Positions 1 through 6,287 of a stretch of 64,000 bases of DNA are shown here, piece by piece. Source of the stretch: Simiduia aestuariiviva (GTDB lineage: Bacteria; Pseudomonadota; Gammaproteobacteria; Pseudomonadales; Cellvibrionaceae); assembly GCF_014192475.1 (NCBI RefSeq), contig NZ_JACHXZ010000001.1, positions 346,900 to 410,899 on the forward strand, given 5' to 3'. Under the pieces are notes generated by a model. It saw only the letters and a program-made list of their open reading frames with translations. It did not search any database and was not told the DNA's origin. The position numbers and the translations under genes are program-made. Positions within the stretch are counted from its first letter, which is position 1. Each line of letters starts with the position of its first letter.

Positions 1-204
1 AATGGGGTCAGAGTCATTGACCCCGACTCTCCCTAAAAGCCTCTGATTTCCGATCACCGCCGCGCGCTTTAGGTTCTACCCGTCGACCCAAGTGCGATCA
101 ATGCGATCAATGGGGTCAGAGTCATTGACCCCGACTCTCCCTAAAAGCCTCTGATTTCCGATCACCGCCGCGCGCTTTAGGTTCTACCCGTCGACCCAAG
201 TGCG
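1..204. repeat. 96-bp direct repeat (3' end of RayT gene duplicated)
   Basis: Bases 1-96 and 109-204 are identical as read. The second copy forms the last codons and stop of the RayT gene at 122-835. The first copy is therefore a detached fragment of the 3' end of the same kind of gene, separated by 12 bases that belong to the element's inverted repeat. This suggests insertion of one RayT element next to the tail of another, or a local tandem duplication. Confidence 0.9.
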
Positions 205-1000
205 CTTCAATCTGAGCTTTAAACCGGTCATTGCCCAACACCCAAGCCGAGTTGATGGCCGTTCGTATGTCGGTCAGATCACGCTCTGCCATGCGCCCGC
301 GAAACAGTGCCCGGTAGGCGCGCTGGCGTGTATCCTCAGTGGCACCCAGCTGCTGATACAGCGCATGGGGCGTGAGCAACTGAACCGGCTTCCCCAACCC
401 ATTGCCCTGAAAACTTGACCAGGGGTAATTGGCGGCGTGATCCACCATGGCCGCGCGCACGGGGTTGAGTTCAATGTAGCGATATACCGTTAACAAGTAA
501 TGATTGGCGTCTACCAATGTGGATTTATACCGCCCCTCCCACAGGGTGCCCGTGCGCCGGTAGGTAAAGTTGACGTATTGCACATACTTGCGCCCCAAAG
601 ACTGCATCATGCGGCTCACGCCTTCGGCATCGGCCGGCGTCACCAGCAAGTGCACATGGTTGGTCATTAACACGAATGCGTGAATCGCCACCGAATACTT
701 CTCAGCAGCTTCTTTCAAAAAGCTCAAGTAGGCTTTGTAGTCTGATTCGTCGAAGAAACACGCGCTGCGATTATTGCCGCGCTGAATCACATGCTGTGCA
801 CAACCGGGAAAATACAAGCGGGGTAAGCGGGCCATTCATTTCCTCCTTGAAATTCTGGCTTGGTGATTGGCAAATCTGATTGCTGATACCGACATCCTTG
901 TCGTTAATTGCAGGATGGGTAGAGCCTAACACACCATGGGGAGATCCATCACTCAGGAAAGGCGAGGATCAATGACTCTGACCCCATTGATCTGATTGAT
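97..1000. mobile_element. RayT-type element bounded by inverted repeats
   Basis: A perfect 24-bp inverted repeat (105-128 against 969-992, starting GATCAATGGGGTCAGAG) brackets the RayT gene. It extends to 32 bp with two mismatches (97-128 against 969-1000). The inner GGGGTCA...TGACCCC part is itself a short palindrome, as expected of the foldback ends recognised by Y1 HUH transposases. RayT proteins are usually single-copy domesticated genes flanked by REP palindromes; clear boundary repeats make this one look like a unit that moved or was duplicated. Its borders are inferred from the repeats only. Confidence 0.6.
122..835 (-). CDS. rayT: REP-associated tyrosine transposase (RayT)
   Basis: The 237-residue protein matches the Y1 (IS200-like HUH) transposase family. 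It begins MARLPRLYFPG, has the HUH motif in MTNHVHLLV (His60 and His62), the candidate catalytic tyrosine in GRKYVQYVN (Tyr84 or Tyr87) and the family block GTLWEGRYKS. Such enzymes nick and rejoin single-stranded DNA at palindromic REP sequences. The basic C-terminal tail (KARGGDRKS) is typical of RayTs. The reading frame is intact. A 24-bp inverted repeat flanks the gene and part of its 3' end is duplicated downstream. A truncated relative lies at 5119-5274. Confidence 0.92.
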   Translation of the reverse strand: MARLPRLYFPGCAQHVIQRGNNRSACFFDESDYKAYLSFLKEAAEKYSVAIHAFVLMTNHVHLLVTPADAEGVSRMMQSLGRKYVQYVNFTYRRTGTLWEGRYKSTLVDANHYLLTVYRYIELNPVRAAMVDHAANYPWSSFQGNGLGKPVQLLTPHALYQQLGATEDTRQRAYRALFRGRMAERDLTDIRTAINSAWVLGNDRFKAQIEAHLGRRVEPKARGGDRKSEAFRESRGQ

Positions 1001-1010
1001 CTGCGCGCGC

Positions 1011-1142
1011 GCAGAAAAAGCCGAAGGCGAACTGCAAACCATGCCCGTGCCGAGCAAAGATCAAGTGGCGCACTTGCCGCACCACACGGATTTAGCGAAG
1101 GCGTGTTTGTATGCGTGGCGGGTGTGTTGTGAGGGGTTGTAG
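1011..1142 (+). pseudogene. possible 3' remnant of an unidentified gene
   Basis: Just outside the RayT inverted repeat an open frame of 43 codons runs to a stop at 1142. It has no start codon of its own near the repeat and its codon use looks chromosomal. The product (for example PVPSKDQVAHLPHHTDLAK) resembles the C-terminus of an ordinary protein, so this may be the tail of a gene interrupted by the element. I do not recognise the family, and chance openness cannot be excluded. Confidence 0.25.
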
Positions 1143-1314
1143 CTCAGATCGAGGTGAGGCTTCGGTTTGCTTTTTTATCATTTCATTTTCTGATTAGCAC
1201 AGAATATTTTTTAAGCGTCATTATTTTTTCTGAACTTAGCCTTCGGTAACTATTGCAGTTCTATATCGAACGCCCAGATTTTTTGACAGGGCCGCAAAAG
1301 TGTCGCGCAGGCGC

Positions 1315-1410
1315 CCACTCCCCCCACCACTTCACCGCTCCATCAATGCGTCCCTGCATTGAGTCGCTCGCGCCACATCCCTGTGGCTTGCGAAGTGCTG
1401 GGGGGAGTGG
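1315..1410. repeat. nested palindrome: 19-bp stem enclosing two hairpins
   Basis: Bases 1315-1333 pair with 1392-1410 (18 of 19 positions). Between them are two perfect hairpins: TCAATGC/GCATTGA (1343-1362) and GCCACA/TGTGGC (1372-1387). The whole folds as a three-way junction in DNA or RNA. An open frame across it (1253-1438) looks fortuitous. The structure resembles dispersed REP/MITE-like intergenic repeats, but copy number cannot be judged from this window. Confidence 0.65.
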
Positions 1411-1626
1411 CCTTTTGGAGTGTGGTGGGTGGTTGTAGATTTGCCGTTGTAGTGGTGACTGGGAATGTTTTGTTAGGGTGGGTGACTTTAATAACGCTGG
1501 GAAAAATGCGTTACTAGGATATATGCCTCGGAGGCGTATTATTTTACGCCCGCTGAATTTAAATGTGGTAAGTTACTGAAATTAAACGGGAGTTTGGGCT
1601 GGCACGAAGGTCCAGCTCTGGATATG

Positions 1627-1662
1627 TGCCTCGGAGGCGTAATATATTACGCCTCCGAGGCA
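1627..1662. repeat. perfect 36-bp palindrome
   Basis: The sequence from TGCCTCGGAGGCG to its complement is a perfect 36-bp inverted repeat without a spacer. A half copy lies about 105 bp upstream (1523-1550: the same TGCCTCGGAGGCGTA left arm with a decayed right arm). It sits just before the first recognisable integron cassette boundary (1675). There is no T-tract, so it is not a normal terminator. It could extrude as a cruciform or be the end of a small element. Confidence 0.7.
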
Positions 1663-1674
1663 TTGAATAAGGCT

Positions 1675-1681
1675 GTTATGC
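1675..1681 (+). other. attC/attI R'-type core site at left edge of cassette array
   Basis: GTTATGC fits the integron core-site consensus GTTRRRY. The exchange point would be after the G, so the first cassette starts TTATGC at 1676. The same cassette ends with R'' GCATAAC at 2055, exactly complementary to its own start, as expected when a circular cassette carrying one attC has integrated. What lies to the left (attI or a decayed attC) is not resolved. Confidence 0.6.
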
Positions 1682-1696
1682 GCTCAGAGAGAACAG

Positions 1697-2044
1697 ATGA
1701 AACCAATCATCATTAGCTACGATTCCACTGATCATGACCCGATTGATAAGTGGGTACCTGATGATGTTTTTGATGTCGATTTTTGGATGAACTTTACCAT
1801 CGGTCCAGATAGTGAAGCTGGGGATAATTTTCAAGTTCGTATCGTTACTCCAAATAACCTTCATGGCAAAGATTCTGCGAAGCACGCAATTATTCTAAAT
1901 GAGTATTCATGGCCAAAAGTGATAGCTGAAGTAGAGTCTATTTTAGAGCAATGCCAGGGCATAAATTGGGCAGGTGTTTCAGGGCAATTATCCCAATTTA
2001 TGCACTGGGAGTATGAAAACTATCAACCATATAAAGGGGCTTAG
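1697..2044 (+). CDS. Imm8-family immunity protein (probable), integron cassette 1
   Basis: This 115-residue acidic cytosolic protein has the layout I associate with immunity protein 8: an Asp-rich start, FWMNFTIGPDSEAGDNFQV in the first half, a VTPNNL segment and an aromatic/acidic end (HWEYENYQ). Immunity proteins of this type neutralise polymorphic or contact-dependent toxins. No cognate toxin is present nearby, so it would be an orphan immunity gene. The gene fills one cassette (1676-2146) and is more AT-rich than the flanking chromosome. The start has AGAGAG upstream at suitable spacing. The family call is from pattern memory, not a search. Confidence 0.6.
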   Translation: MKPIIISYDSTDHDPIDKWVPDDVFDVDFWMNFTIGPDSEAGDNFQVRIVTPNNLHGKDSAKHAIILNEYSWPKVIAEVESILEQCQGINWAGVSGQLSQFMHWEYENYQPYKGA

Positions 2045-2054
2045 GAGTGTCATC

Positions 2055-2152
2055 GCATAACAAGTCAAAGCACGCGGACTTGGTAAAGCTGTCACCTTTT
2101 TTGTTCCAAAAAAGCCGCCAGCTTCACCAAGCCGGTGTTTGAGGCGTTAGTT
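2055..2152 (+). other. attC site of cassette 1
   Basis: R'' GCATAAC (2055-2061) and R' GTTAGTT (2146-2152) bound a 98-bp imperfect palindrome. Inner arms TCAAAG and TTTGAGG form the L boxes. A long central stem (CTTGGTAAAGCTG with CAGCTTCACCAAG, 12 of 13 paired) completes the folded-strand structure that IntI integrases recognise. It starts 10 bp after the stop codon of the preceding gene. Confidence 0.85.
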
Positions 2153-2156
2153 TTTT

Positions 2157-2558
2157 ATGAAGATATTTTCGATTCTTATTCTGGTCCTTACGCTGGCTTT
2201 CAACTGTACGGTCACTGCAAGTGAACCATCCAAATGCAATGGTAGTCCTGATAAGATTGCGGATTCACTTAGATTGATGTTTGATGAATTGGTTGAGTAT
2301 TACCAGCATTTGGAGAGCCCTAATGCTGAATATAGAGACTATCCAAGGCTACCAGATGCTATTAAAGATGGTGCGATTCTTTACATCAAAGACAGAGGTA
2401 ACACATTTGGCTTCGGACATGTAAAGGTTCTATCGATTGAATGTGTCATAGAGTTCTTGCCAAATTCATCTTATAGTTCACTAGCATGTGGAATCGCGGC
2501 AAAGGATGGTCCTTTTATGTGTAGACAAAGCGGCCTTATACATGTTGATCAAAACTAA
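2157..2558 (+). CDS. secreted hypothetical protein, integron cassette 2
   Basis: 133 residues with a clear Sec signal peptide (MKIFSILILVLTLAFNCTVTAS, cleavage probably after TAS or VTA). The mature domain has five cysteines, which suggests a disulphide-bonded periplasmic or exported protein. I recognise no family. The ATG lies 5 bp after the upstream attC core site, leaving almost no leader; expression probably depends on upstream transcription. The TAA stop (2556-2558) lies within the R'' box of the next attC, a compactness typical of integron cassettes. Confidence 0.75.
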   Translation: MKIFSILILVLTLAFNCTVTASEPSKCNGSPDKIADSLRLMFDELVEYYQHLESPNAEYRDYPRLPDAIKDGAILYIKDRGNTFGFGHVKVLSIECVIEFLPNSSYSSLACGIAAKDGPFMCRQSGLIHVDQN

Positions 2559-2627
2559 CAAGGGTGGCCAATTCGCGGCTATCGCCGCGGGACTCGCTTT
2601 CGCTCGCCCTTGCCACCGGCGTTATGT
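2553..2627 (+). other. attC site of cassette 2
   Basis: R'' AACTAAC (2553-2559) is the exact complement of the start of its own cassette (GTTAGTT at 2146). R' is GTTATGT (2621-2627). The L boxes GGTGGC and GCCACC pair, and a central CGCGGC/GCCGCG stem lies inside. Length is 75 bp, within the usual attC range. Confidence 0.87.
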
Positions 2628-2631
2628 GTAA

Positions 2632-2889
2632 ATGAGTATGGAAATTTTGCTAGCAATATCAGGTATCTTTTTGCTTCTCGTAATATACGTGAACATTAAA
2701 GTTACCATTGATATTTCACGCTCTTCTGCATCATCAAAGGAGCGTGCTTTATTATATTTAGCTGTTTGGTTCATTCCATTGCTAGGGGTGCTTCTCGTAC
2801 CAAAACGTATTTTACCAAGGTTTTGGTCTAGTGAAAGCGGCCAAGATTATACTAAAGAATCTGGTGGCGGCATGCCGGGTGGTGGTTAG
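2632..2889 (+). CDS. small two-TM membrane protein, integron cassette 3
   Basis: 85 residues. Two hydrophobic segments (about residues 4-26 and 41-57) are separated by a polar loop. The second reads YLAVWFIPLLGVLLVPKR, similar to the short N-terminal membrane domain seen in PLDc_N-type proteins. The tail is Gly/Ser-rich. The initiator may be 2632 or the ATG at 2638. It is the only gene in its cassette (2622-2998). Function unknown; small membrane proteins are common cassette cargo. Confidence 0.65.
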   Translation: MSMEILLAISGIFLLLVIYVNIKVTIDISRSSASSKERALLYLAVWFIPLLGVLLVPKRILPRFWSSESGQDYTKESGGGMPGGG

Positions 2890-2902
2890 TGCCAGCACCC
2901 AC

Positions 2903-3004
2903 ACATAACAAGTTGCTCAACCACCGTTCCGGCCAAAAAGCGGCCTCCACTGGACAGCCTAAAGCGTGCTTCGCACACGGCTGCCGGTTAGCAAGGCGTT
3001 ATAT
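2903..3004 (+). other. attC site of cassette 3
   Basis: R'' ACATAAC (2903-2909) complements the beginning of its cassette (GTTATGT at 2621). R' is GTTATAT (2998-3004). L boxes TTGCT and AGCAA pair, with extra internal stems such as GTGCTTCGCAC. Length is 102 bp. Confidence 0.87.
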
Positions 3005-3019
3005 GTTTAAGGAAGTTCT

Positions 3020-3280
3020 GTGAATCCTGACATTTCGATATCTATCCCTAGTCACCTGCAGAAAAAATGTGGCCGCAATCTACATTGGGACTTTTATCGG
3101 GTAGATGTCAGGTTAAAAAGTGGTAGGGTCATCCGTGGTTTATCGGTACATTCAGCCAAGGCTTTTGTTCCTGCATCGGGAGAGGGTGGCGGTAAGTATG
3201 ACTTTGAAAGTTCAGATATTGAAAATATTAGACCCGCTACATTTGTTAGTCGGTTAAAAACATTGCTGTGTGGTTGGTAA
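3020..3280 (+). CDS. hypothetical protein, integron cassette 4
   Basis: 86 residues, read from GTG at 3020 with AAGGAAG eight bases upstream. It has no signal peptide and no transmembrane segment. The centre (DFYRVDVRLKSGRVIRGLSV) looks like a small beta-rich domain. I do not recognise the family. The cassette spans 2999-3379 and the gene ends about 20 bp before the next attC. Confidence 0.65.
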   Translation: MNPDISISIPSHLQKKCGRNLHWDFYRVDVRLKSGRVIRGLSVHSAKAFVPASGEGGGKYDFESSDIENIRPATFVSRLKTLLCGW

Positions 3281-3301
3281 TACAATGCAGCTTTTAAATA
3301 C

Positions 3302-3385
3302 ACATAACAAGGCGCTGTTGTCGCCACTATCGTGGCTGGGACGGCTTACACTGCGCTCCAGCCGCCCCACAGTTTTGCGTTAAGT
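3302..3385 (+). other. attC site of cassette 4
   Basis: R'' ACATAAC (3302-3308) and R' GTTAAGT (3379-3385) lie 84 bp apart. The extended R'' CACATAAC matches the complement of the cassette start (TTATATG) at all but one position. A central stem involving GGCTGG and CCAGCC is visible; the L boxes are weaker than in the other three sites. Confidence 0.72.
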
Positions 3386-3391
3386 ACTATT

Positions 3392-3700
3392 ATGGAAATC
3401 GTCGGAGTAGCACTCACTCTATTGAGCTTTGCAATAACATTAGTTGTTGGCGTGGTATGCTTTTTTAAAGGTTTATATTTCATGTCTAGGGCTGCATCGA
3501 ATGCAGCCAGCGAGACAGTAAAAAGAAACAGCTTTGTTTCATTTAATAAAACCAATGTTCTTTGGGTAAGAAATGGACTAAATGAGCAAGGAAGAATGTA
3601 TAGAAAAAAGGCATTTAAAAACATTGCTGTATTCTTTGCTCTGTTGTTCATCACAGCGCTGCTTTCGGCCCTAACAGGCTTTGATGTTGGCGGTGCTTAG
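3392..3700 (+). CDS. small membrane protein, integron cassette 5
   Basis: 102 residues when started at ATG 3392, the first start inside the cassette (which begins at 3380). The longer in-frame reading from 3332 would run through the attC. Two hydrophobic stretches flank a basic middle: residues 5-28 (ALTLLSFAITLVVGVVCFF) and about 77-95 (IAVFFALLFITALLSAL). No family recognised. Its last codons and stop fall inside a sequence repeated at 4428-4459, so the expected attC after it is replaced by a degenerate junction. Confidence 0.6.
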   Translation: MEIVGVALTLLSFAITLVVGVVCFFKGLYFMSRAASNAASETVKRNSFVSFNKTNVLWVRNGLNEQGRMYRKKAFKNIAVFFALLFITALLSALTGFDVGGA

Positions 3701-3800
3701 CACGGCGTTAATGTGCTCTACTTTGTAGTGCATTAATAAACGGGTCGGAGTGAATTAACCTAGTTTGCAATTGATATTATTTACTCCGACCCCTTTACCA
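3682..3800 (+). repeat. direct repeat copy 1: degenerate attC-like core plus RayT-type hairpin
   Basis: The segment starts with TGATGTTGGCGGTGCTTAGC, continues through a core-like GTTAATG (3707-3713) and ends in a 51-bp foldback (3742-3792) with arms GGGTCGGAGTGAATTA and TAATTTACTCCGACCC-like. The same arrangement recurs at 4428-4568 with a 22-bp insertion. The foldback ends resemble the palindromic ends of RayT-type elements; the core resembles a shrunken attC (GCTTAGC and GTTAATG only 5 bases apart). Confidence 0.8.
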
Positions 3801-3908
3801 TCTGTGATTCCGTGGACCCATTGATCCATAAGTTTAGAGGCTAGCTACGAAAGCAGCTTATTCAAAAAAGAATTGAATTGGAAGAGTTGAAGCGTAAGCT
3901 AGAAGCCA

Positions 3909-4430
3909 ATGAAAAATTTCAAAAGTAAATCGTATTTATTAAAGGTTTCTCTGATCTTCGTCTTCATTCTTGGGTGCGCGAAGAAGTCAAATGAATTTGA
4001 TCTTCAGGGGGTGCAGGTGAATGTCAGTGATACTATTACTGTTAGACTTGAGAAGCCTGAAAAAACGAGGGGCGTTTTTCGGTCAAGGCTTAAGTCGGTT
4101 GGTGTAAATGGAGGTGCGTTTGATGTAAGTGTAACAACATTTACTGAGATTGTTATGCTGGAGGATGTTTCGAAAAGACTAGAGGGTGACCGTTTTGAAT
4201 GCCCGGTAGGTAAGAAAGTGTCAAGCGGTTTTTCGCACAAGATGGGGTTTGATTCCGTTGTCAATACTTGTTTGGATGAAGGTGGCGATTTGACTTATGA
4301 GATATACCAGCGTGTTGTTGAGAACAAATACATCTTGGTTGTGCTTACTTTCGAGTCGAAAAATCAGCGTATTAAAGATCAGGTATATAATTGGGTTGAT
4401 GTCGATGTGAACCTACCTTTGACCCCGTGA
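3909..4430 (+). CDS. lipoprotein of unknown function
   Basis: 173 residues with a lipoprotein signal: hydrophobic stretch then FVFILGCAKK (lipobox LGC, Cys23 or nearby). The mature part is rich in Val, Thr and Ser with predicted beta strands, and contains two further cysteines (ECPVGKK and NTCLDEG). No family recognised. It lies between the two copies of the repeat, and its TGA stop is the first codon of copy 2, so its 3' end was probably set by recombination. Base composition is AT-rich like the cassettes. Possibly cassette-derived. Confidence 0.7.
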   Translation: MKNFKSKSYLLKVSLIFVFILGCAKKSNEFDLQGVQVNVSDTITVRLEKPEKTRGVFRSRLKSVGVNGGAFDVSVTTFTEIVMLEDVSKRLEGDRFECPVGKKVSSGFSHKMGFDSVVNTCLDEGGDLTYEIYQRVVENKYILVVLTFESKNQRIKDQVYNWVDVDVNLPLTP

Positions 4431-4568
4431 TGTTGGCGATGCTTAGCACGGCGTTAATGTGCTCTGCTTTTTAGTGCATCGCTAGAAGTATTGTAAGTGC
4501 TTAATAAACGGGTCGGAGTGAATTAATCTAGTTTGCAATTGATATAATTTACTCCGACCCCTTTACCA
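4428..4568 (+). repeat. direct repeat copy 2
   Basis: Second copy of the repeat at 3682-3800. It carries the same TGATGTTGGCG(A)TGCTTAGC start, the GTTAATG core (4453-4459) and the same 51-bp foldback (4510-4560), with an additional 22 bases between the two parts. Together the copies bracket the lipoprotein gene. Confidence 0.8.
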
Positions 4569-4673
4569 CATGATCCGGTGAAGCGAGGCCCGGATAGTAG
4601 GTCAAAATAGTCGAATGTTGGGGCGGGAGTTATTGCACTGACCCAAAACTTCATAGAGATATTTGGACGTTGT

Positions 4674-4982
4674 ATGAGTGAGAAAGTAGAAGTTCAACGA
4701 TTGGATATGAATGATTGTTACTATGTGTTGTTTAGGCCGTCGCAGAGTTCAAGTGAGCTAATGAACTTTTCCGACATCTGGGTTCATAAGTACTCTAAGG
4801 AAGGTAAGTTGCTGTGGAGGTCAGGAGTATCAGATAGAGTTCGATGGCAAGACAGTTCAAATGTTTTCGTTGGTCTGACTAGAGCAAAGGATGGGAGTGT
4901 TTTGGCTACGACTTTTAGTGGTGAAGTCTATTTTATAGATGAAGATACAGGCATTGCTAGTTACTTTAAAACAGTAAGGTAA
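4674..4982 (+). CDS. hypothetical protein, possible beta-propeller fragment
   Basis: 102 residues, no signal peptide. The pattern WVHKYSKEGKLLWRSGV, then ARAKDGSVLAT-like and GEVYFIDEDTG, resembles single blades of PQQ/WD-type propellers. The protein is far too short for a full propeller. It could be a small stand-alone protein or the last blades of a truncated one. It starts directly after sequence resembling RayT-element ends (ACTGACCC) and ends 137 bp before a RayT remnant. Confidence 0.45.
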   Translation: MSEKVEVQRLDMNDCYYVLFRPSQSSSELMNFSDIWVHKYSKEGKLLWRSGVSDRVRWQDSSNVFVGLTRAKDGSVLATTFSGEVYFIDEDTGIASYFKTVR

Positions 4983-5118
4983 ATTTCGAAGTAATCAATC
5001 GGGCTAGAGTGAAGTAAAGGAAGTTTGGGGTCAGTGTAAAAACTCCCTAACAGTTTGAAAAAGTCCCACTAGCCGTTATTGTTACTTAATCAAACTAACC
5101 AATGATCAAGGACGATCT

Positions 5119-5274
5119 ATGGCTCGCTTACCGCGCCTGTGTTTGCCCGGCATTCCACTACATATCATTCAGCGTGGTACTAACCGCCAAGCGTGTTTCG
5201 CCTCGGAGGAAGATTTTACCGCCTACGCTTTTTGGCTAAAGGGTGACCCCTTGATCCTTGATAGTTGCTTATGA
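5119..5274 (+). pseudogene. truncated RayT transposase (N-terminal fragment)
   Basis: An ATG at 5119 begins MARLPRLCLPGIPLHIIQRG, then TNRQACFASEEDFTAYAFWLKG, the same N-terminal block as the intact RayT at 122-835. Homology stops after about 44 residues, before the HUH motif, where GGTGACCCCTTGATC, an element-end-like sequence, takes over and the frame closes at 5274. It is a dead copy left after deletion between the gene and its terminal repeat. A matching GGGGTCAGTG lies upstream near 5028. Confidence 0.88.
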
Positions 5275-5286
5275 TGGATGTCTTAG

Positions 5287-5781
5287 GTGAGTAGGAAAAT
5301 GTTAAGTAGGGTGTTGTTGGTTGTTTCGGTCTGTTTCTCGCTTTCTTGTCAGAGTGAAGAGCTTAGTGATGATTTAGTCATCGACTTTTATAAAACAAAC
5401 AAACATGTCTTAAATCTATTAAGCGATAAATCAAAAAACGTTGCCCGTCGTACTTATTTCCGTTGGGTTGTGGATACGTGTCTATATACTGAAGATTCCA
5501 TATCGGAAAAGGAAATTTGTCCTGAAGGTTTTATTGCTGAAGCTGTAGCTACGCTTAGTTCCCTGGGTGTATATACTGGGAGCTTTGGTGCTGGAGTGTT
5601 TAGGATACGCATCGGCGCAAAGGAAGAAGGGTTGCGATGGGTTGAGTATAGTATCCATCGGGGAGTTGAGGGTCTTGGAAGTGTAGAGCAATGTCGTGAA
5701 TCATTTTCATCTGGTGCCTGCACTATTTCTCTTGGGGACGGCTGGTATGTTATGAGGATAGGCGGAGTATTTTTAAAATAG
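5287..5781 (+). CDS. secreted hypothetical protein
   Basis: 164 residues from GTG 5287, or 160 from ATG 5299; neither has a convincing ribosome binding site. The N-terminus is a Sec or lipoprotein-type signal (LSRVLLVVSVCFSLSCQSEE) with a non-standard lipobox. The mature part has four further cysteines. AT-rich composition matches the cassette genes. It is the last accessory gene before the cobalamin riboswitch. No family recognised. Confidence 0.6.
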   Translation: MSRKMLSRVLLVVSVCFSLSCQSEELSDDLVIDFYKTNKHVLNLLSDKSKNVARRTYFRWVVDTCLYTEDSISEKEICPEGFIAEAVATLSSLGVYTGSFGAGVFRIRIGAKEEGLRWVEYSIHRGVEGLGSVEQCRESFSSGACTISLGDGWYVMRIGGVFLK

Positions 5782-6002
5782 CTTGAAAAAAGGGTAGGCC
5801 CCAAACTTTACGCCACCGCACCCACTCCTACTTTTTAGGTATCCTGGACTCTGCCGAAAACCACAGGTGACCGGCGGGAATTTAGTGGTCGCGGGCGAAC
5901 TTGAACTGTCCACCATAAAGAGCACTAGCGTATTTTCTTCTTTAGCCTGCATGGGATGCGCCTTGACCTGCGCGTCGATAGGCGTAAACTGCGCGCCATC
6001 GC

Positions 6003-6180
6003 AAATGGTGCCTGTGTGACTCGGTGAGCTATCCGAGTTTGATACGGGATAAATGGGAAGCCGGTATTCCGGCGCTGCCCCCGCAACGGTGATTGACCTG
6101 AATTGTCAGCGTCATAAGCCCGATACCAGCCACTTTGCGCTGCCCCGCTCATGCCTTGATGTGGCGGGAACACGACGTAG
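6003..6180 (+). ncRNA. cobalamin (B12) riboswitch
   Basis: Hallmarks of the Cbl riboswitch are present in order: GGTGCC (6008 region), a variable P-stem, AAATGGGAAGCCGGT, then GGCGCTGCCCCCGCAACGGT (6071-6090), and the B12 box AGCCCGATACCAGCCAC (6117-6133). It lies about 110-150 bp upstream of the ATG of the BtuB-like receptor, on the same strand. The expression platform beyond 6133 is not resolved; borders are approximate. It should lower receptor synthesis when cobalamin is plentiful. Confidence 0.93.
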
Positions 6181-6287
6181 CGGAGGGCTGCATCGGTGGA
6201 TGTCTTTTTCGGGCAGGCTTGCGCCGCCGTTTCGCACCCACTCTTCTCCCTCCCTCAACACTTAATTCATGTGATTGGGGAGTTTTT

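Noticed and set aside
1253-1438. 61-codon open frame
   Set aside because: It runs across the nested palindrome; codon content reflects the stem sequences and no family is visible.
840-1660. integron integrase gene or attI site next to the cassette array
   Set aside because: No tyrosine-recombinase reading frame occurs on either strand in this stretch; the array is reported without integrase.
3682-4568. CRISPR array
   Set aside because: Only two repeat copies of more than 100 bp, with a gene between them, and no regular spacer units.
6135-6287. 51-residue N-terminal extension of the BtuB-like protein
   Set aside because: It would be translated through the region following the riboswitch and precedes a perfect signal peptide at 6288.
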